From an uncultured Sulfitobacter sp. (GTDB lineage Bacteria; Pseudomonadota; Alphaproteobacteria; Rhodobacterales; Rhodobacteraceae), in assembly GCF_947502895.1 (NCBI RefSeq), contig NZ_CANNBM010000002.1:558001-622000 (forward strand): 64,000 nucleotides of DNA, read 5' to 3'. The notes under the pieces are model-generated. The model did not search any database. It was not told the DNA's origin and saw nothing but the letters and a program-made list of their open reading frames with translations. A program made the position numbers and the translations under genes. This document shows positions 24,654 through 34,029 of the stretch, piece by piece (the first letter of the stretch is position 1; each line of letters begins with the position of its first letter).

Positions 24654-25729
24654 AATTGTCGCTGCGCCACAGCTTTGGTGGCTTTTCCCTTGATCTGGAG
24701 CTAAATGCAGGCGCGGGCATCACTGCCCTGTTCGGCCAGTCAGGGGCAGGCAAAAGCACGATCATCAATGCCGTCGCGGGCCTGCTGCGCCCCGATCGCG
24801 GGCGGCTAGAGGTGGCGGGCGAAGTGCTGATGGACACCGAAAGCGCCCTGCACATGCCCCCGCACAAACGCCGTTTTGGCACCGTATTTCAAGATGCGCG
24901 CCTGTTTCCGCACCTCAGCGTGGCGCAAAACCTTGACTTTGGCACCCGCTATGCCCCGCGCAACGCGGATGTCCCACGCGACGCGGTGATTGATCTGCTG
25001 GGCCTCGCCGCTCTGTTAGAGCGGTCGCCAAACACCCTTTCGGGCGGCGAAAAACAGCGTGTGGCCTTGGGCCGTGCCCTGCTCAGCGCGCCACGCATGT
25101 TGCTGATGGACGAGCCGCTTGCCAGTCTGGATGCCGCGCGCAAACACGAGATTCTGCCCTATCTGGAACAGTTGCGCGATGGCCCACTGGGTCTGCCCAT
25201 TCTCTATGTCAGCCATGCGGTGGACGAGATTACCCGCCTTGCCGACACGCTGGTACTGCTCAAAGACGGGCGCATCGCCGCCCAAGGCCCGCTGCGCGAG
25301 GTAATGTCCAACCCCGCCGCCGTGCCACTGCTTGGCGTGCGCGAGGCGGGATCGGTGATTGAAGCAGTTGTGCAAAGCCATGATGCGGACGGACTAAGCA
25401 CCCTGAAACTACGCGCAGGCACGCTTGTCCTGCCGACCGTAGCTGCCCCCGTCGGCGCAAAACTGCGCCTGCGGATCAAGGCACAGGACGTGATGATCGC
25501 CCGCACGCGGCCCACGGATATCAGCGCGCTCAACATCCTCGCGGCCAGTGTCGTCGGGCTGCATGAAGGGGCCGGACCCGGAGTGGCCGTTACGCTGGAT
25601 GTGGGCGGAGAGCGCATCCTTGCGCGCATTACCCGCCGCGCCGTCGAGGCGTTGGGCCTGCGCGTCGGCACATCGTGCTTTGCCGTGCTGAAGTCGACGA
25701 CAATCGCGCCCACCAGTGTGGGCCGTTAG
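24650..25729 (+). CDS. modC: Molybdate ABC transporter ATP-binding protein
   Basis: A 359-residue ATPase with Walker A GQSGAGKST, signature LSGGEKQRVALGRALL and Walker B LLMDEPLASLD. The C-terminal part from about residue 290 is a TOBE/Mop-like domain that binds molybdate and can shut the transporter. The start is GTG, overlapping the modB stop. The operon modABC is complete. It is convergent with, and one base from, a small secreted protein gene. Confidence 0.95.
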   Translation: MKLSLRHSFGGFSLDLELNAGAGITALFGQSGAGKSTIINAVAGLLRPDRGRLEVAGEVLMDTESALHMPPHKRRFGTVFQDARLFPHLSVAQNLDFGTRYAPRNADVPRDAVIDLLGLAALLERSPNTLSGGEKQRVALGRALLSAPRMLLMDEPLASLDAARKHEILPYLEQLRDGPLGLPILYVSHAVDEITRLADTLVLLKDGRIAAQGPLREVMSNPAAVPLLGVREAGSVIEAVVQSHDADGLSTLKLRAGTLVLPTVAAPVGAKLRLRIKAQDVMIARTRPTDISALNILAASVVGLHEGAGPGVAVTLDVGGERILARITRRAVEALGLRVGTSCFAVLKSTTIAPTSVGR

Positions 25730-25730
25730 A

Positions 25731-25988
25731 TTAGCGGGATTCTTTGGTCTTTTTGCGTTGGAAGTTGCACACTTTGGTGCGCGATCCATCCGAATTCTTG
25801 CGCCACGCGCAACCCGCGTTTTTGGGTGCTTTTTCGTGAATGATAAACTTGCCGCGCTTTTGCTTGGTGAACGTCTGGTTAGAGACGTCATTGCCACCAA
25901 TCCGCACGTTATTGCCAAAACGTACCTCTGCGAAGGCAGGCAGGGTAAAGGCGGCGAAGGCGCACATAATAACGGACAGGCGGAACAT
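25731..25988 (-). CDS. Small secreted basic protein, unknown function
   Basis: An 85-residue protein with a signal peptide (ending PAFAE) and a Lys/Arg-rich mature part, including FTKQKRGKFIIHEKAP and two Cys (GCAWRK, KVCNFQRK) that could form a disulfide. No domain recognised. GAGGAG lies nine bases before the ATG at 25988. The gene lies directly downstream of modC on the opposite strand. Confidence 0.7.
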   Translation of the reverse strand: MFRLSVIMCAFAAFTLPAFAEVRFGNNVRIGGNDVSNQTFTKQKRGKFIIHEKAPKNAGCAWRKNSDGSRTKVCNFQRKKTKESR

Positions 25989-26052
25989 CGACAGCACTCC
26001 TCGGATATCCGCCCACATTGGCCCAAATAGCCCGCTGTGACAAGGCTTTAGC

Positions 26053-26814
26053 CTATGCCTTGACCACGCTGCGCATTTTCTCGGCCAGCCTTTTGTTCAA
26101 CTCTTCGGGCGGCACATCCGCCTCAATCGCCAGCTTGCGCAGACCAAAATGCACATGCGCCATGTCCTGATAATAGCTGGTGTAGGCGTAATTCGTCGCC
26201 GCCCCCGCCACAGCGCCCAGCACAGGCACAGTCTGCGCAGCCAGCTTTTGGCCCATCACCACGGCAAGGCGCGGCGCGATCTTGTGGATCACCGCTTGCA
26301 CCGCTTTGCCCGACAGCGCCAACCGCGCGGTCAAAAAGGCAAGGTCCGACCCGTCATCCTCGGCCAGCGGTCCTGCCGCCGAAAACACCTGAACACAGTC
26401 AAACCGAACCGAGTCAAGCTCGGGGTCAAAGCCGTGTTCCACCGCAACCCCCTCGATCACCCGCAGCAAAAGCGTGGTAGTCACGGGCAATTCGGCCAGA
26501 GCGGTGGGCAAACCGCCAGCACCGCCCGCAGCCCCCATCGCAGCAGACACGGCAGAGTTTAGCCAAGAGGCCTGATCAGGCACGCGTGCGCGGCTTTTAT
26601 GGGCCGCCTCCATTGCGTGGTCCAGTGCGCGCACCGTGGCGGCCTCCAACTGGTCGCGCACAGATTTGGGTAACCTGTCCAGCAGGCTTTCGGCCTGCCC
26701 GCCTATCAAATTCAGCACGTTGATCCCGACGCCGCCTGCGTTCTTGTACCGCCGTGCGATCTGCTCCAGCTCGGCTTCTACATCAATGGCAACAGGCACA
26801 GTATATTCGGTCAT
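26053..26814 (-). CDS. EcsC family protein
   Basis: A 253-residue protein of the EcsC family, with its characteristic Gly/Ala-rich central helices (AVSAAMGAAGGAGG, PVLGAVAGAATNYAYTSYYQDMA). The N-terminus has no signal peptide. Members are membrane-associated and of unknown biochemical role; in Bacillus ecsC sits with an ABC transporter, which is absent here. It lies between a small secreted protein and a GNAT gene, all on the minus strand with short gaps. Confidence 0.85.
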   Translation of the reverse strand: MTEYTVPVAIDVEAELEQIARRYKNAGGVGINVLNLIGGQAESLLDRLPKSVRDQLEAATVRALDHAMEAAHKSRARVPDQASWLNSAVSAAMGAAGGAGGLPTALAELPVTTTLLLRVIEGVAVEHGFDPELDSVRFDCVQVFSAAGPLAEDDGSDLAFLTARLALSGKAVQAVIHKIAPRLAVVMGQKLAAQTVPVLGAVAGAATNYAYTSYYQDMAHVHFGLRKLAIEADVPPEELNKRLAEKMRSVVKA

Positions 26815-26859
26815 CGGGTTCTCCTCTGGACTACAATGTGGGCGGCGAAGGCGAATCTT

Positions 26860-27393
26860 TCAACCTGCGCGCGTCACATCTCCTGTCACACCGTCCCATG
26901 CGCCCACCCGCAGCGCGCGGCCCAAAACACGCTCGGGATTTGTAGGCGGCGGCATGATGACACCTTGCAAGGGCGCAAAGCCGTAACGCCCGTAATAGGG
27001 GGCATCCCCCACCAGCATTACGCGTTCCCATGTCTTTTGGTCCGCGCGGGCCAACTGCGCGCTTTGATGCACTTCGCCCCCCTCAGGTGTCGCCAACGCC
27101 AGCGATGTCTCGATCAAAAGCGCGCCCAGTCCCTCGCCCTGCCGCGTCGGGTGCACGGCCACGGGGCCCAGCAACAGCGCCTCGTGGCCCCCTACGTTTA
27201 CAGGCCAGAACCGGATCGCACCCGCCAGAATCCCCAGATCGTCCCGCGCCACAAGGCTCAGGCCCGCAACAGGCGGCACGCCCTCGCGCAGGCGATAGGA
27301 AGACAGCGCCGTGCGTCCGGGCGCAAAGCAGGTATCATAGAGCGCTTCGACCTCCCAACGGTCTGAGGCTGTCTCTGCGGCAAGGTCATACAC
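26860..27393 (-). CDS. GNAT family N-acetyltransferase
   Basis: A 177-residue acetyltransferase with the acetyl-CoA-binding motif A as VHPTRQGEGLGALLIE and a C-terminal YYGRYGFAPL segment shared with the YhbS-type subgroup. Cytosolic; substrate unknown. It lies 46 bp upstream of ecsC on the same strand and is divergent from the flavin reductase gene at 27482. Confidence 0.9.
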   Translation of the reverse strand: MYDLAAETASDRWEVEALYDTCFAPGRTALSSYRLREGVPPVAGLSLVARDDLGILAGAIRFWPVNVGGHEALLLGPVAVHPTRQGEGLGALLIETSLALATPEGGEVHQSAQLARADQKTWERVMLVGDAPYYGRYGFAPLQGVIMPPPTNPERVLGRALRVGAWDGVTGDVTRAG

Positions 27394-27481
27394 GGCTGGC
27401 AGCGCTCCGGCGGGTTTTCTACTGGTCAGCGGCCTATCACGGCGTTAGCTCTGTTATCAATCACAACAGAAAGACCCGTAC

Positions 27482-28087
27482 ATGTTTTACCGCCCCGCCG
27501 ATGGCCACGGCCTGCCCCACAACCCGTTCAACGCTATCATCGCACCGCGCCCCATCGGCTGGATCTCCACCCGCGACGGGCAAGGCCGCGACAACATCGC
27601 GCCATATTCATTCTTCAACGGCGTGGCGTATGTGCCGCCGCAGGTCATGTTCTCGTCTACAGGGGCCAAAGGCGATGTAGACGGCACCAAAGACAGCATG
27701 GCCAACATCCGCGAAACCGGCGTGTTCTGCGTGAATGTGGTGGAATTTGCCGCCGCCGACGCGATGAACAAATCCTCCGCCACCCTGCCCCACGGCACAG
27801 ATGAATTCGCCCACGCGGGCATTGAAAAAGCCGAGTGCGAAGCGATTGATTGCCCCCGTGTCGCCAATGCCCCCGCCGCCCTGGAGTGTCGTATGACCCA
27901 GATTGTCCAGTTGGAAGGCGCGACAAATTTTGTATGTTTCGGCGAAGTTATCGGCGTGCATATGCGCGATGATTGTGTGGTCGACGGGCGCTTTGACGTA
28001 ACACGCTACACCCCGCTCAGCCGCTTGGGTTATCGTGACTACACCGCCGTACGCGAAGTATTCGAAATCATCCGCCCAGACGATTGA
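27482..28087 (+). CDS. Flavin reductase family protein (FMN-binding split barrel)
   Basis: A 201-residue protein with the split-barrel flavin reductase signature near its start (FNAIIAPRPIGWISTRD, then NIAPYSFFNGVAY), which binds FMN. These proteins reduce flavin with NAD(P)H for monooxygenases or act as oxidoreductases themselves. No monooxygenase partner is nearby, so the role is open. Monocistronic and convergent with the SUKH-type gene. Confidence 0.92.
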   Translation: MFYRPADGHGLPHNPFNAIIAPRPIGWISTRDGQGRDNIAPYSFFNGVAYVPPQVMFSSTGAKGDVDGTKDSMANIRETGVFCVNVVEFAAADAMNKSSATLPHGTDEFAHAGIEKAECEAIDCPRVANAPAALECRMTQIVQLEGATNFVCFGEVIGVHMRDDCVVDGRFDVTRYTPLSRLGYRDYTAVREVFEIIRPDD

Positions 28088-28114
28088 TGGACGGCTGGTG
28101 TGGCCCTGCCGGTG

Positions 28115-28993
28115 TCAGGCGGGGCTGCCAGCGGTCGCATATTTCCATGACAAACGGATGGAGTGGAAAAGAGCGACCACCGTGAACAATAGCTGTGTGC
28201 AAAACGCGATCACCACCGCCGCTTTGAAAACCACCACGCCGACATCACCCCTACCGGTCTTTGCCAACATAACAGCAGCCAAAAACAGCACCAATGCCAC
28301 TGCCCATCCAGAGGCGGCGCGCCAGAACAGTTTGATCTGACGCGTATACTCGGTCTGGTTTTCTGGCTCTGCCGCGCGCCAACGATAGGCTAGAAACGCA
28401 CCCAGAAACATCGAAACCACTGTCACAATGCCCGCAGCACTTAGCGCGAATACCAACGCGGGATAGATAGACATGGCCCGCACGGGGCGCAGCGGCGGCG
28501 GCTTGGGATGCTGGTGTTCAAGAAAGCCGTCACATTCAGCGGCTTCGATGTCGCCCTCTTCCAGCGCCGCAGTCTGCCGCCTTGGGAGTTCAACCAGCGG
28601 CGCATCGACATCGGGCCGTATCACAAAAATGACCCCGACCTCATGATCGGCAAAGACCAGTTTGCGCGCAACGCCGTCCTTATCGGGCGCCAGCAGATAA
28701 TAATCGCCACACCCGTTTTCCGCCACAAGAAACGCGCCCTCGGTCAGATGCCAGTTTTCGGCATAGTCGCCCCAACCGCCCATGTCTTTCAGCAAATAAC
28801 CGCTATCAACCTCGAATATAGCTGAGCCTTCCGCCTGTTCAGACAGATAAAATTCGACCGTACCACCATCGGGTGTCCCAAGCGCCGCCGCCCCGTTTTC
28901 GATCAGGTCAGCCCGTAGTCCGGGCGGCAATACGACGCCAAGGATCTGCTCGGCACGCTCTATCGTCAGGCGGTGATCTTGGGGTTCGGTCAT
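28115..28993 (-). CDS. SUKH (SMI1/KNR4)-domain protein fused to a three-helix membrane domain
   Basis: A 292-residue protein. Residues 10-120 look like a SUKH-1 domain, with LPPGLRADLIENG and the hallmark NGCGDYYLLAPDKDG followed by FADHEVG. After a linker rich in Pro come three hydrophobic helices (about 176-203, 228-246, 252-276) resembling DUF4870-type membrane domains. SUKH proteins are common immunity proteins against nuclease toxins, but none is encoded nearby; the fusion to a membrane anchor is unusual. The ATG at 28993 is preferred to one 24 bases upstream. Confidence 0.75.
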   Translation of the reverse strand: MTEPQDHRLTIERAEQILGVVLPPGLRADLIENGAAALGTPDGGTVEFYLSEQAEGSAIFEVDSGYLLKDMGGWGDYAENWHLTEGAFLVAENGCGDYYLLAPDKDGVARKLVFADHEVGVIFVIRPDVDAPLVELPRRQTAALEEGDIEAAECDGFLEHQHPKPPPLRPVRAMSIYPALVFALSAAGIVTVVSMFLGAFLAYRWRAAEPENQTEYTRQIKLFWRAASGWAVALVLFLAAVMLAKTGRGDVGVVVFKAAVVIAFCTQLLFTVVALFHSIRLSWKYATAGSPA

Positions 28994-29123
28994 CGGGCAT
29001 CCATTGGCTTTCTCCAAAACCTAAGATGACTCTTCGTCTAAATTTAGGCACACATGGGCAAAGTGCCACTCCCACACTAGCGCACCTTATAAAATCACCA
29101 CCTGCGGGCTTCGCCCATAGTAA

Positions 29124-30332
29124 TCAGTTCACCGCCTCCAGCCGCCATTTCGGCAACCGGATACGCGCTGTCGTGCCTTGTGCATCTGCCAATACCTCAA
29201 ACGCGCCACTGTGCAATTCAACCAGTTTACGGGTAAGCGGCAGGCCAAGGCCAAGGCCACCATGCGCACCACGCGTATCCAAGGATCCGCCGACAACAAA
29301 AGGCTTGTACAGCTCGGCCAATTCGACATGCGCCTCCAGTGTTCCCGTGTCATGCACAGAAACCAGCACATTCCCGTCCGCGTCAAACTCGGACCACAGG
29401 CGCATTTCGTCACCCCCATGCAGAATACTGTTCAGCAGCAAAGATGTGATGCATATTCGCATATGATCGGGGTCCATCAAGACCGCCCGACCAACAGCAC
29501 AGTGCGGCGGGTCAAACCGCTTGCCGCTGGCGTCTACACCGGGGCTATGGGCAAGGTGCATTTCCTCCATCAACGCGCACAAAGTCACGGGTTGGGCGTT
29601 CAGATGCAAATCACCCGTCTCTGCATCGCTGAACCTCAATATTGTATCGATCAGCTTGGCGAGATGCTCGGTAGAGCGCGTCGCGCTTTGTGCCAGGCGT
29701 AGATTCACCGGATCATTCAACCGCCCCTCCATCAGGCTCAGCGCCCCTTTCATCACGGTCAACGGAGTGCGCAATTCATGGCCCACCAACGTCAAAAAAT
29801 TGGATGCCGCCTCGGCGGGTGGGGTGACAACCCGCTGGGCGGGGACCTGCTCCAATGTGGCGATAATCGCGGCCCCCAATTCAATCATCGCGCCTATCAT
29901 CCCTTCCGAAGGGTGCGGATGCGGCTCTGTATCAAAGACACACAGGCTGCCAACCTTGAACCCCGAAGACAGCATCAGCGGAATACCAATGTAAAAACGC
30001 AGGCCAAATCCACCAGCCTGCACCATCGGGTGCCCCTGAAATTGCACCTCCTGCTGCAAATCGGGAAAGATCAACGGGCTGTCCGACATAATTGTATGCG
30101 TGCACAGCGTTTCGGCCCGCACCATCTCTGCCAGAAAATCGCCAGTGCCGTCGCGGTACAGTAAATGGGCCTCTTCCACGATGCTGATCTGCGCGCACGG
30201 GCAGCCCAACAGCGATTTTGCAGCATTGGATATACGCCTGAATACCTCATCGTTCTGCCCAGACAAACCCGGCATTTCGCGGGTGGATTTCAGGCGGGCC
30301 TCTTCGTTGAAGGGTACGGGGAAGCTTCTCAT
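29124..30332 (-). CDS. GAF-domain sensor histidine kinase
   Basis: A 402-residue cytoplasmic kinase without membrane segments. A GAF domain spans about 26-165 (LCTHTI, GLRFYIGIPLM, GSLCVFDTEP), the DHp helix holds the phospho-His H185 in VGHELRTPLT, and the ATPase domain has an N-box Asn in LLLNSILHG, a G1-like HDTGTLE and a G2 box GGLGLGLPL. The second Gly of G1 (DxGxG) is replaced by Leu. No response regulator gene is adjacent, so it is an orphan kinase. It lies 147 bp after the SulP gene, beyond that gene's terminator. Confidence 0.88.
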   Translation of the reverse strand: MRSFPVPFNEEARLKSTREMPGLSGQNDEVFRRISNAAKSLLGCPCAQISIVEEAHLLYRDGTGDFLAEMVRAETLCTHTIMSDSPLIFPDLQQEVQFQGHPMVQAGGFGLRFYIGIPLMLSSGFKVGSLCVFDTEPHPHPSEGMIGAMIELGAAIIATLEQVPAQRVVTPPAEAASNFLTLVGHELRTPLTVMKGALSLMEGRLNDPVNLRLAQSATRSTEHLAKLIDTILRFSDAETGDLHLNAQPVTLCALMEEMHLAHSPGVDASGKRFDPPHCAVGRAVLMDPDHMRICITSLLLNSILHGGDEMRLWSEFDADGNVLVSVHDTGTLEAHVELAELYKPFVVGGSLDTRGAHGGLGLGLPLTRKLVELHSGAFEVLADAQGTTARIRLPKWRLEAVN

Positions 30333-30377
30333 CGCAGTCTCTCTCTTGGACGCTTTTGCGCGGCGCAAACGGCGTGC

Positions 30378-30404
30378 AAAAGGCCGCGTATCAAACGCGG
30401 CCCT
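30378..30404 (-). terminator. Rho-independent terminator of the SulP gene
   Basis: Read on the minus strand, a perfect eight-bp stem (GGCCGCGT/ACGCGGCC, 30382-30389 with 30395-30402) and five-base loop are followed by TTTT. It separates the SulP gene from the histidine kinase gene downstream. Confidence 0.85.
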
Positions 30405-30479
30405 TCCAGTGCCGTTGCCTGCACCTTGGAGACAAAATGTTAAAAAATCCCTGTCAGAGAAAAGACAAGTGAACGCGCC

Positions 30480-32147
30480 CTAGTGGCCGCCCAAAATCCC
30501 CGTACGCACTTGGTAGTCCACCGCGATCTGGTATTCAGGATCGTCATCACTATCGACCATCAGGTGCCCCGCTTTGGTCAGCAATGCGTGACAATCGCGG
30601 GTCAGGTGGCGCAGTTCGATCCGCTTGCCTGCGCTCTCGTATTTCCCTGCAATCGCTTCGATCGCTTGCAGCGCAGACTGGTCCACAACGCGGCTGTCGT
30701 TGAAATCAACGACCACCACAGCAGGGTCATTATGTATGTCGAACAGCTCGATAAATCCGGCGGCAGAGCCGAAGAACAGCGGCCCTTGTACCTGATACAC
30801 TTTGGCCCCTTCGGGCGTGGTGTAGGTCTTGGCATGGATGCGGCGGGCGTTGTTCCACGCATAGGCCAGCGCGCTGACAATCACGCCCACCACCACGGCC
30901 ACGGCAAGGTCTTCATAGACCGTCACAACCGTCACCAGCAGGATCACAAAAGCATCCGTCAGCGGCACTTTGCGCAGAATGGTCAGGCTGTTCCATGCGA
31001 ATGTGCCAATCACCACCATGAACATCACACCCACAAGCGCCGCGAGCGGGATCAGCTCGATCAACGGGGCAGCAACGACAATAAACAGTAGCAAGAATAC
31101 GGCAGCAGCAATGCCCGCCACCCGCGTGCGCCCGCCCGATTTCACGTTGATCATCGACTGGCCGATCATGGCACAACCGCCCATGCCGCCAAAGAACCCC
31201 GTCACGGTATTGGCCACACCCTGCGCCAAACACTCCTGCGATGCGCCGCCGCGCGTGTTGGTCATGTCGCCCACAAGGTTCAGCGTCAGCAAACTCTCGA
31301 TCAGGCCAATCGCCGCAAGGATCACCGCATAGGGTGCGATGATATAGAATGTCTCCATGTTCAGCGGGGCCATCGGCGTCCCATAAAGACCCTCACCCGT
31401 GCCAAACGGATTGTGGAAGCTAGGCAAACCACCCTGAATGGAGGCCAGATCCCCCACGCGCGGCACTTCCATGCCTGTGAAAATCACCACAGCAGCTACG
31501 ATCCCGATACCGGCCAGCGGTGCGGGGATCGCCTTGGTGATGCGCGGCATCACCCAGATAATCGCCATGGTCGCTGCAACCAGCGCCAGCATCAGATACA
31601 GCGGCATACCCGACAGCCATTCACCGCCGCCCATGCCGTGGCCTGTATCCACCATTGTGCCCGGCACTTTGAATTGACCCATCTGCGCCAGAAAAATCAC
31701 AATCGCGAGGCCATTCACAAACCCCAGCATAACAGGGTGCGGCACCAGACGGATAAACTTACCCCATTGCATCACGCCTGCAAAAATCTGCAACAGTCCC
31801 ATCAAAACAACAGTCGCAAACAGATACTCAACCCCGTGCTGGGCAACCAAAGCCACCATCACAACAGCCAAAGCACCCGTCGCCCCCGAGATCATACCCG
31901 GACGGCCACCGATCAGCGCCGTAATCAGCCCGACCAGAAACGCTGCATATAGCCCGACCAGCGGATGCACACCGGCCACAAACGCAAAGGCCACCGCCTC
32001 GGGCACCAGCGCCAGGGCCACGGTCAGGCCAGACAGCAATTCAATCCGCATACGGCCGACACTGAACCCGTCCTCGCCCATCCAGCGCAAATCGGTGACG
32101 TCTGTGGGTGTCAAATTCTTGGTGAAACTACGAAATGTCGCGCGCAA
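30480..32147 (-). CDS. SulP family (SLC26A-like) anion transporter
   Basis: An inner-membrane transporter of about 555 residues. The N-terminal half contains the SulP signature around LSGLTVALALVPEAVAFAFVAG and many helices with GGRPGMISGATGALAVV; the C-terminal cytosolic STAS domain (about 435-540) contains DFNDSRVVDQSALQAIE with the conserved D-S. Substrates of the family are sulfate, bicarbonate or other anions; this one is unassigned. I place the start at the TTG at 32147, eight bases after AGGAG; no ATG gives a better one. Divergent from the gene at 32281. Confidence 0.9.
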   Translation of the reverse strand: MRATFRSFTKNLTPTDVTDLRWMGEDGFSVGRMRIELLSGLTVALALVPEAVAFAFVAGVHPLVGLYAAFLVGLITALIGGRPGMISGATGALAVVMVALVAQHGVEYLFATVVLMGLLQIFAGVMQWGKFIRLVPHPVMLGFVNGLAIVIFLAQMGQFKVPGTMVDTGHGMGGGEWLSGMPLYLMLALVAATMAIIWVMPRITKAIPAPLAGIGIVAAVVIFTGMEVPRVGDLASIQGGLPSFHNPFGTGEGLYGTPMAPLNMETFYIIAPYAVILAAIGLIESLLTLNLVGDMTNTRGGASQECLAQGVANTVTGFFGGMGGCAMIGQSMINVKSGGRTRVAGIAAAVFLLLFIVVAAPLIELIPLAALVGVMFMVVIGTFAWNSLTILRKVPLTDAFVILLVTVVTVYEDLAVAVVVGVIVSALAYAWNNARRIHAKTYTTPEGAKVYQVQGPLFFGSAAGFIELFDIHNDPAVVVVDFNDSRVVDQSALQAIEAIAGKYESAGKRIELRHLTRDCHALLTKAGHLMVDSDDDPEYQIAVDYQVRTGILGGH

Positions 32148-32280
32148 AATAATGTCTCCTGCGGAATGGTTCGGATGGGCCTTTGGCCAGCACCTAGCCC
32201 ATGCGCGCAAAGAAGGAAAGCAACTGGGAAACTCCGATCAGTCCGCTAGAGTAGGCACAGTACAGGAACGTCGGGGAATC

Positions 32281-34008
32281 ATGGCGCATATCAGAACCTA
32301 CCAACAGCTATTGGCGTTAGAACCGACAGATCCCGAAGAACAGCTGCTGGAATGCGCAACCGCCGGCGAACACTGCATCTTTAACGATGGGCACCTGCCG
32401 GAGCCCGAACAGTACGGCGCATGTGAAATCCGCCCCGAATTTTTGCGCTATCTGATTTTGGGTGGCTGTGACGAATGCCCCGTCGATACCCGCGGCATCT
32501 GGCTCGAAGGGGCGTATATCTCAGGCGGGCTGGACCTGAACTATGTGAGTACCTCCGCCGTCCTGAGCCTGTTCGCATGTAAATTCCAAAGCCCACTCTA
32601 CCTACAACAGTCAAAATTCCATCTCTTGGTTCTCAGCGACAGCGCCTTTTCGGGGCTGCATGCCCAAGGCATCGCAGTGCAGGATTCTGTGTTGATGAAC
32701 GGGGCTCAAATAACGGGATCGGTTGATATTGCAGGGGCCACGATCGGGGGACAACTCTCGCTTGTCGGTGCAAAAATATCAACGCAATCGCGTTTTGCGA
32801 TCAGCGCGCACAGTGCAGACATCCGCGGCGGCATCTTCCTGCATCCACGCACCGAGGAAGAACAGGACAAAGTCACGGCACCATTTTCCGCCACAGGCGA
32901 GATATACCTCGTATCCGCCAAGCTTGGCGGTCTGTTTGCCGAAAACACCAAACTGACAGGGCTGGCAAATTCCAAAAGCCTGACCGCGCGCAACATGAGC
33001 GTGAACGGCGATGTAAAGCTGGGCGGATGCATCGCCACAGGTGAAGTGAAACTGGCGGGTTCGCAAATCGCAGGTGACCTCTCTTGCGCGGGGGCCACGT
33101 TCCAAAACGCCAATGGGCATGCATTCAACGGCCAACGGATGCGGGTCGATCAATCCTTCATATGGAAAAAGGTGGATAACCCGCAGGGCAAGGTCAGCCT
33201 CAATGGCGCACATGTCGGCGAACTGGACGATGATCCCGCCAACTGGCCCGATGCGGGCAACCTGCACCTTGACGGATTTACCTATGACCGTATTCGCGGC
33301 AAAGTTTCAACCTCGCCCGCCCGCAAAGAATGGCTCCTCAACGGGTCACTCTACAAAGACCAGTTCTTTCCGCAGCCCTACACCCAATACGCCAAATTTC
33401 TCCGCGACACGGGCCATGATGCACAATCGCGCAAGGTTCTGCTCACCCGCGAGCGTATGGTGCGCCGTTACGAGCGGAAGGAGTTCGGCCCTTTGCTGCG
33501 CGCGTGGCGCTATTTCTGGGACGGGCTGCAACTGGTGGTCGTCGGCCACGGCCACGCACCTTTCTGGTCTCTCGGATGGCTTGCGTTGCTTATCGTTCTT
33601 GCCACCATCCCTGCGCACAAAACTTGGGAAGAAGGCTCTTTTGCCCCAAATTCCAGCCCCGTCCTGATCTCGCAAGGCTGGCAACGCCTGCAAGCCTCTG
33701 CGCCGAACCCCGCACAGGTCTGGTCAGGAGATACCGAGCCCGCAGGCTGGTCGCCCGCACCCCGCGATCCGTCATGGTCGATGACCGCCCCGGGCCGCGA
33801 TTGGGAGACGTTCAACCGCTACGCCTACGCCGCCGACATCGTGATACCGCTCATCAACTTCGGCCAGACCGAGGCTTGGGCCCCTTCAACCGCCCGCGGA
33901 CAATGGGGCTGGCACCTTTGGTGGCTCAGGTGGGTCTTTACCGTCTTTGGCTGGATCGTAACCGCCCTTGGCGCTGCTGCGATCACCGGCATCATCCGGC
34001 GCGAGTAG
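32281..34008 (+). CDS. Membrane-anchored beta-helix-like repeat protein, unknown function
   Basis: A 575-residue protein. About residues 70-320 consist of degenerate repeats of the type GAxIxGxLxLxGAxI (for instance ITGSVDIAGATIGGQLSLVGAKI is one stretch), which should fold as a right-handed beta-helix or pentapeptide-like rod. The C-terminal third has two hydrophobic helices (about 426-446 and 550-571) flanking a polar region. No catalytic motif is seen. The start is the ATG at 32281 opening MAHIRTYQQLLALEP. It is divergent from the SulP gene across 133 bp. A similar architecture occurs in other alphaproteobacterial hypothetical proteins. Confidence 0.7.
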   Translation: MAHIRTYQQLLALEPTDPEEQLLECATAGEHCIFNDGHLPEPEQYGACEIRPEFLRYLILGGCDECPVDTRGIWLEGAYISGGLDLNYVSTSAVLSLFACKFQSPLYLQQSKFHLLVLSDSAFSGLHAQGIAVQDSVLMNGAQITGSVDIAGATIGGQLSLVGAKISTQSRFAISAHSADIRGGIFLHPRTEEEQDKVTAPFSATGEIYLVSAKLGGLFAENTKLTGLANSKSLTARNMSVNGDVKLGGCIATGEVKLAGSQIAGDLSCAGATFQNANGHAFNGQRMRVDQSFIWKKVDNPQGKVSLNGAHVGELDDDPANWPDAGNLHLDGFTYDRIRGKVSTSPARKEWLLNGSLYKDQFFPQPYTQYAKFLRDTGHDAQSRKVLLTRERMVRRYERKEFGPLLRAWRYFWDGLQLVVVGHGHAPFWSLGWLALLIVLATIPAHKTWEEGSFAPNSSPVLISQGWQRLQASAPNPAQVWSGDTEPAGWSPAPRDPSWSMTAPGRDWETFNRYAYAADIVIPLINFGQTEAWAPSTARGQWGWHLWWLRWVFTVFGWIVTALGAAAITGIIRRE

Positions 34009-34029
34009 ACAGACGACGCAGCTTCGCGC

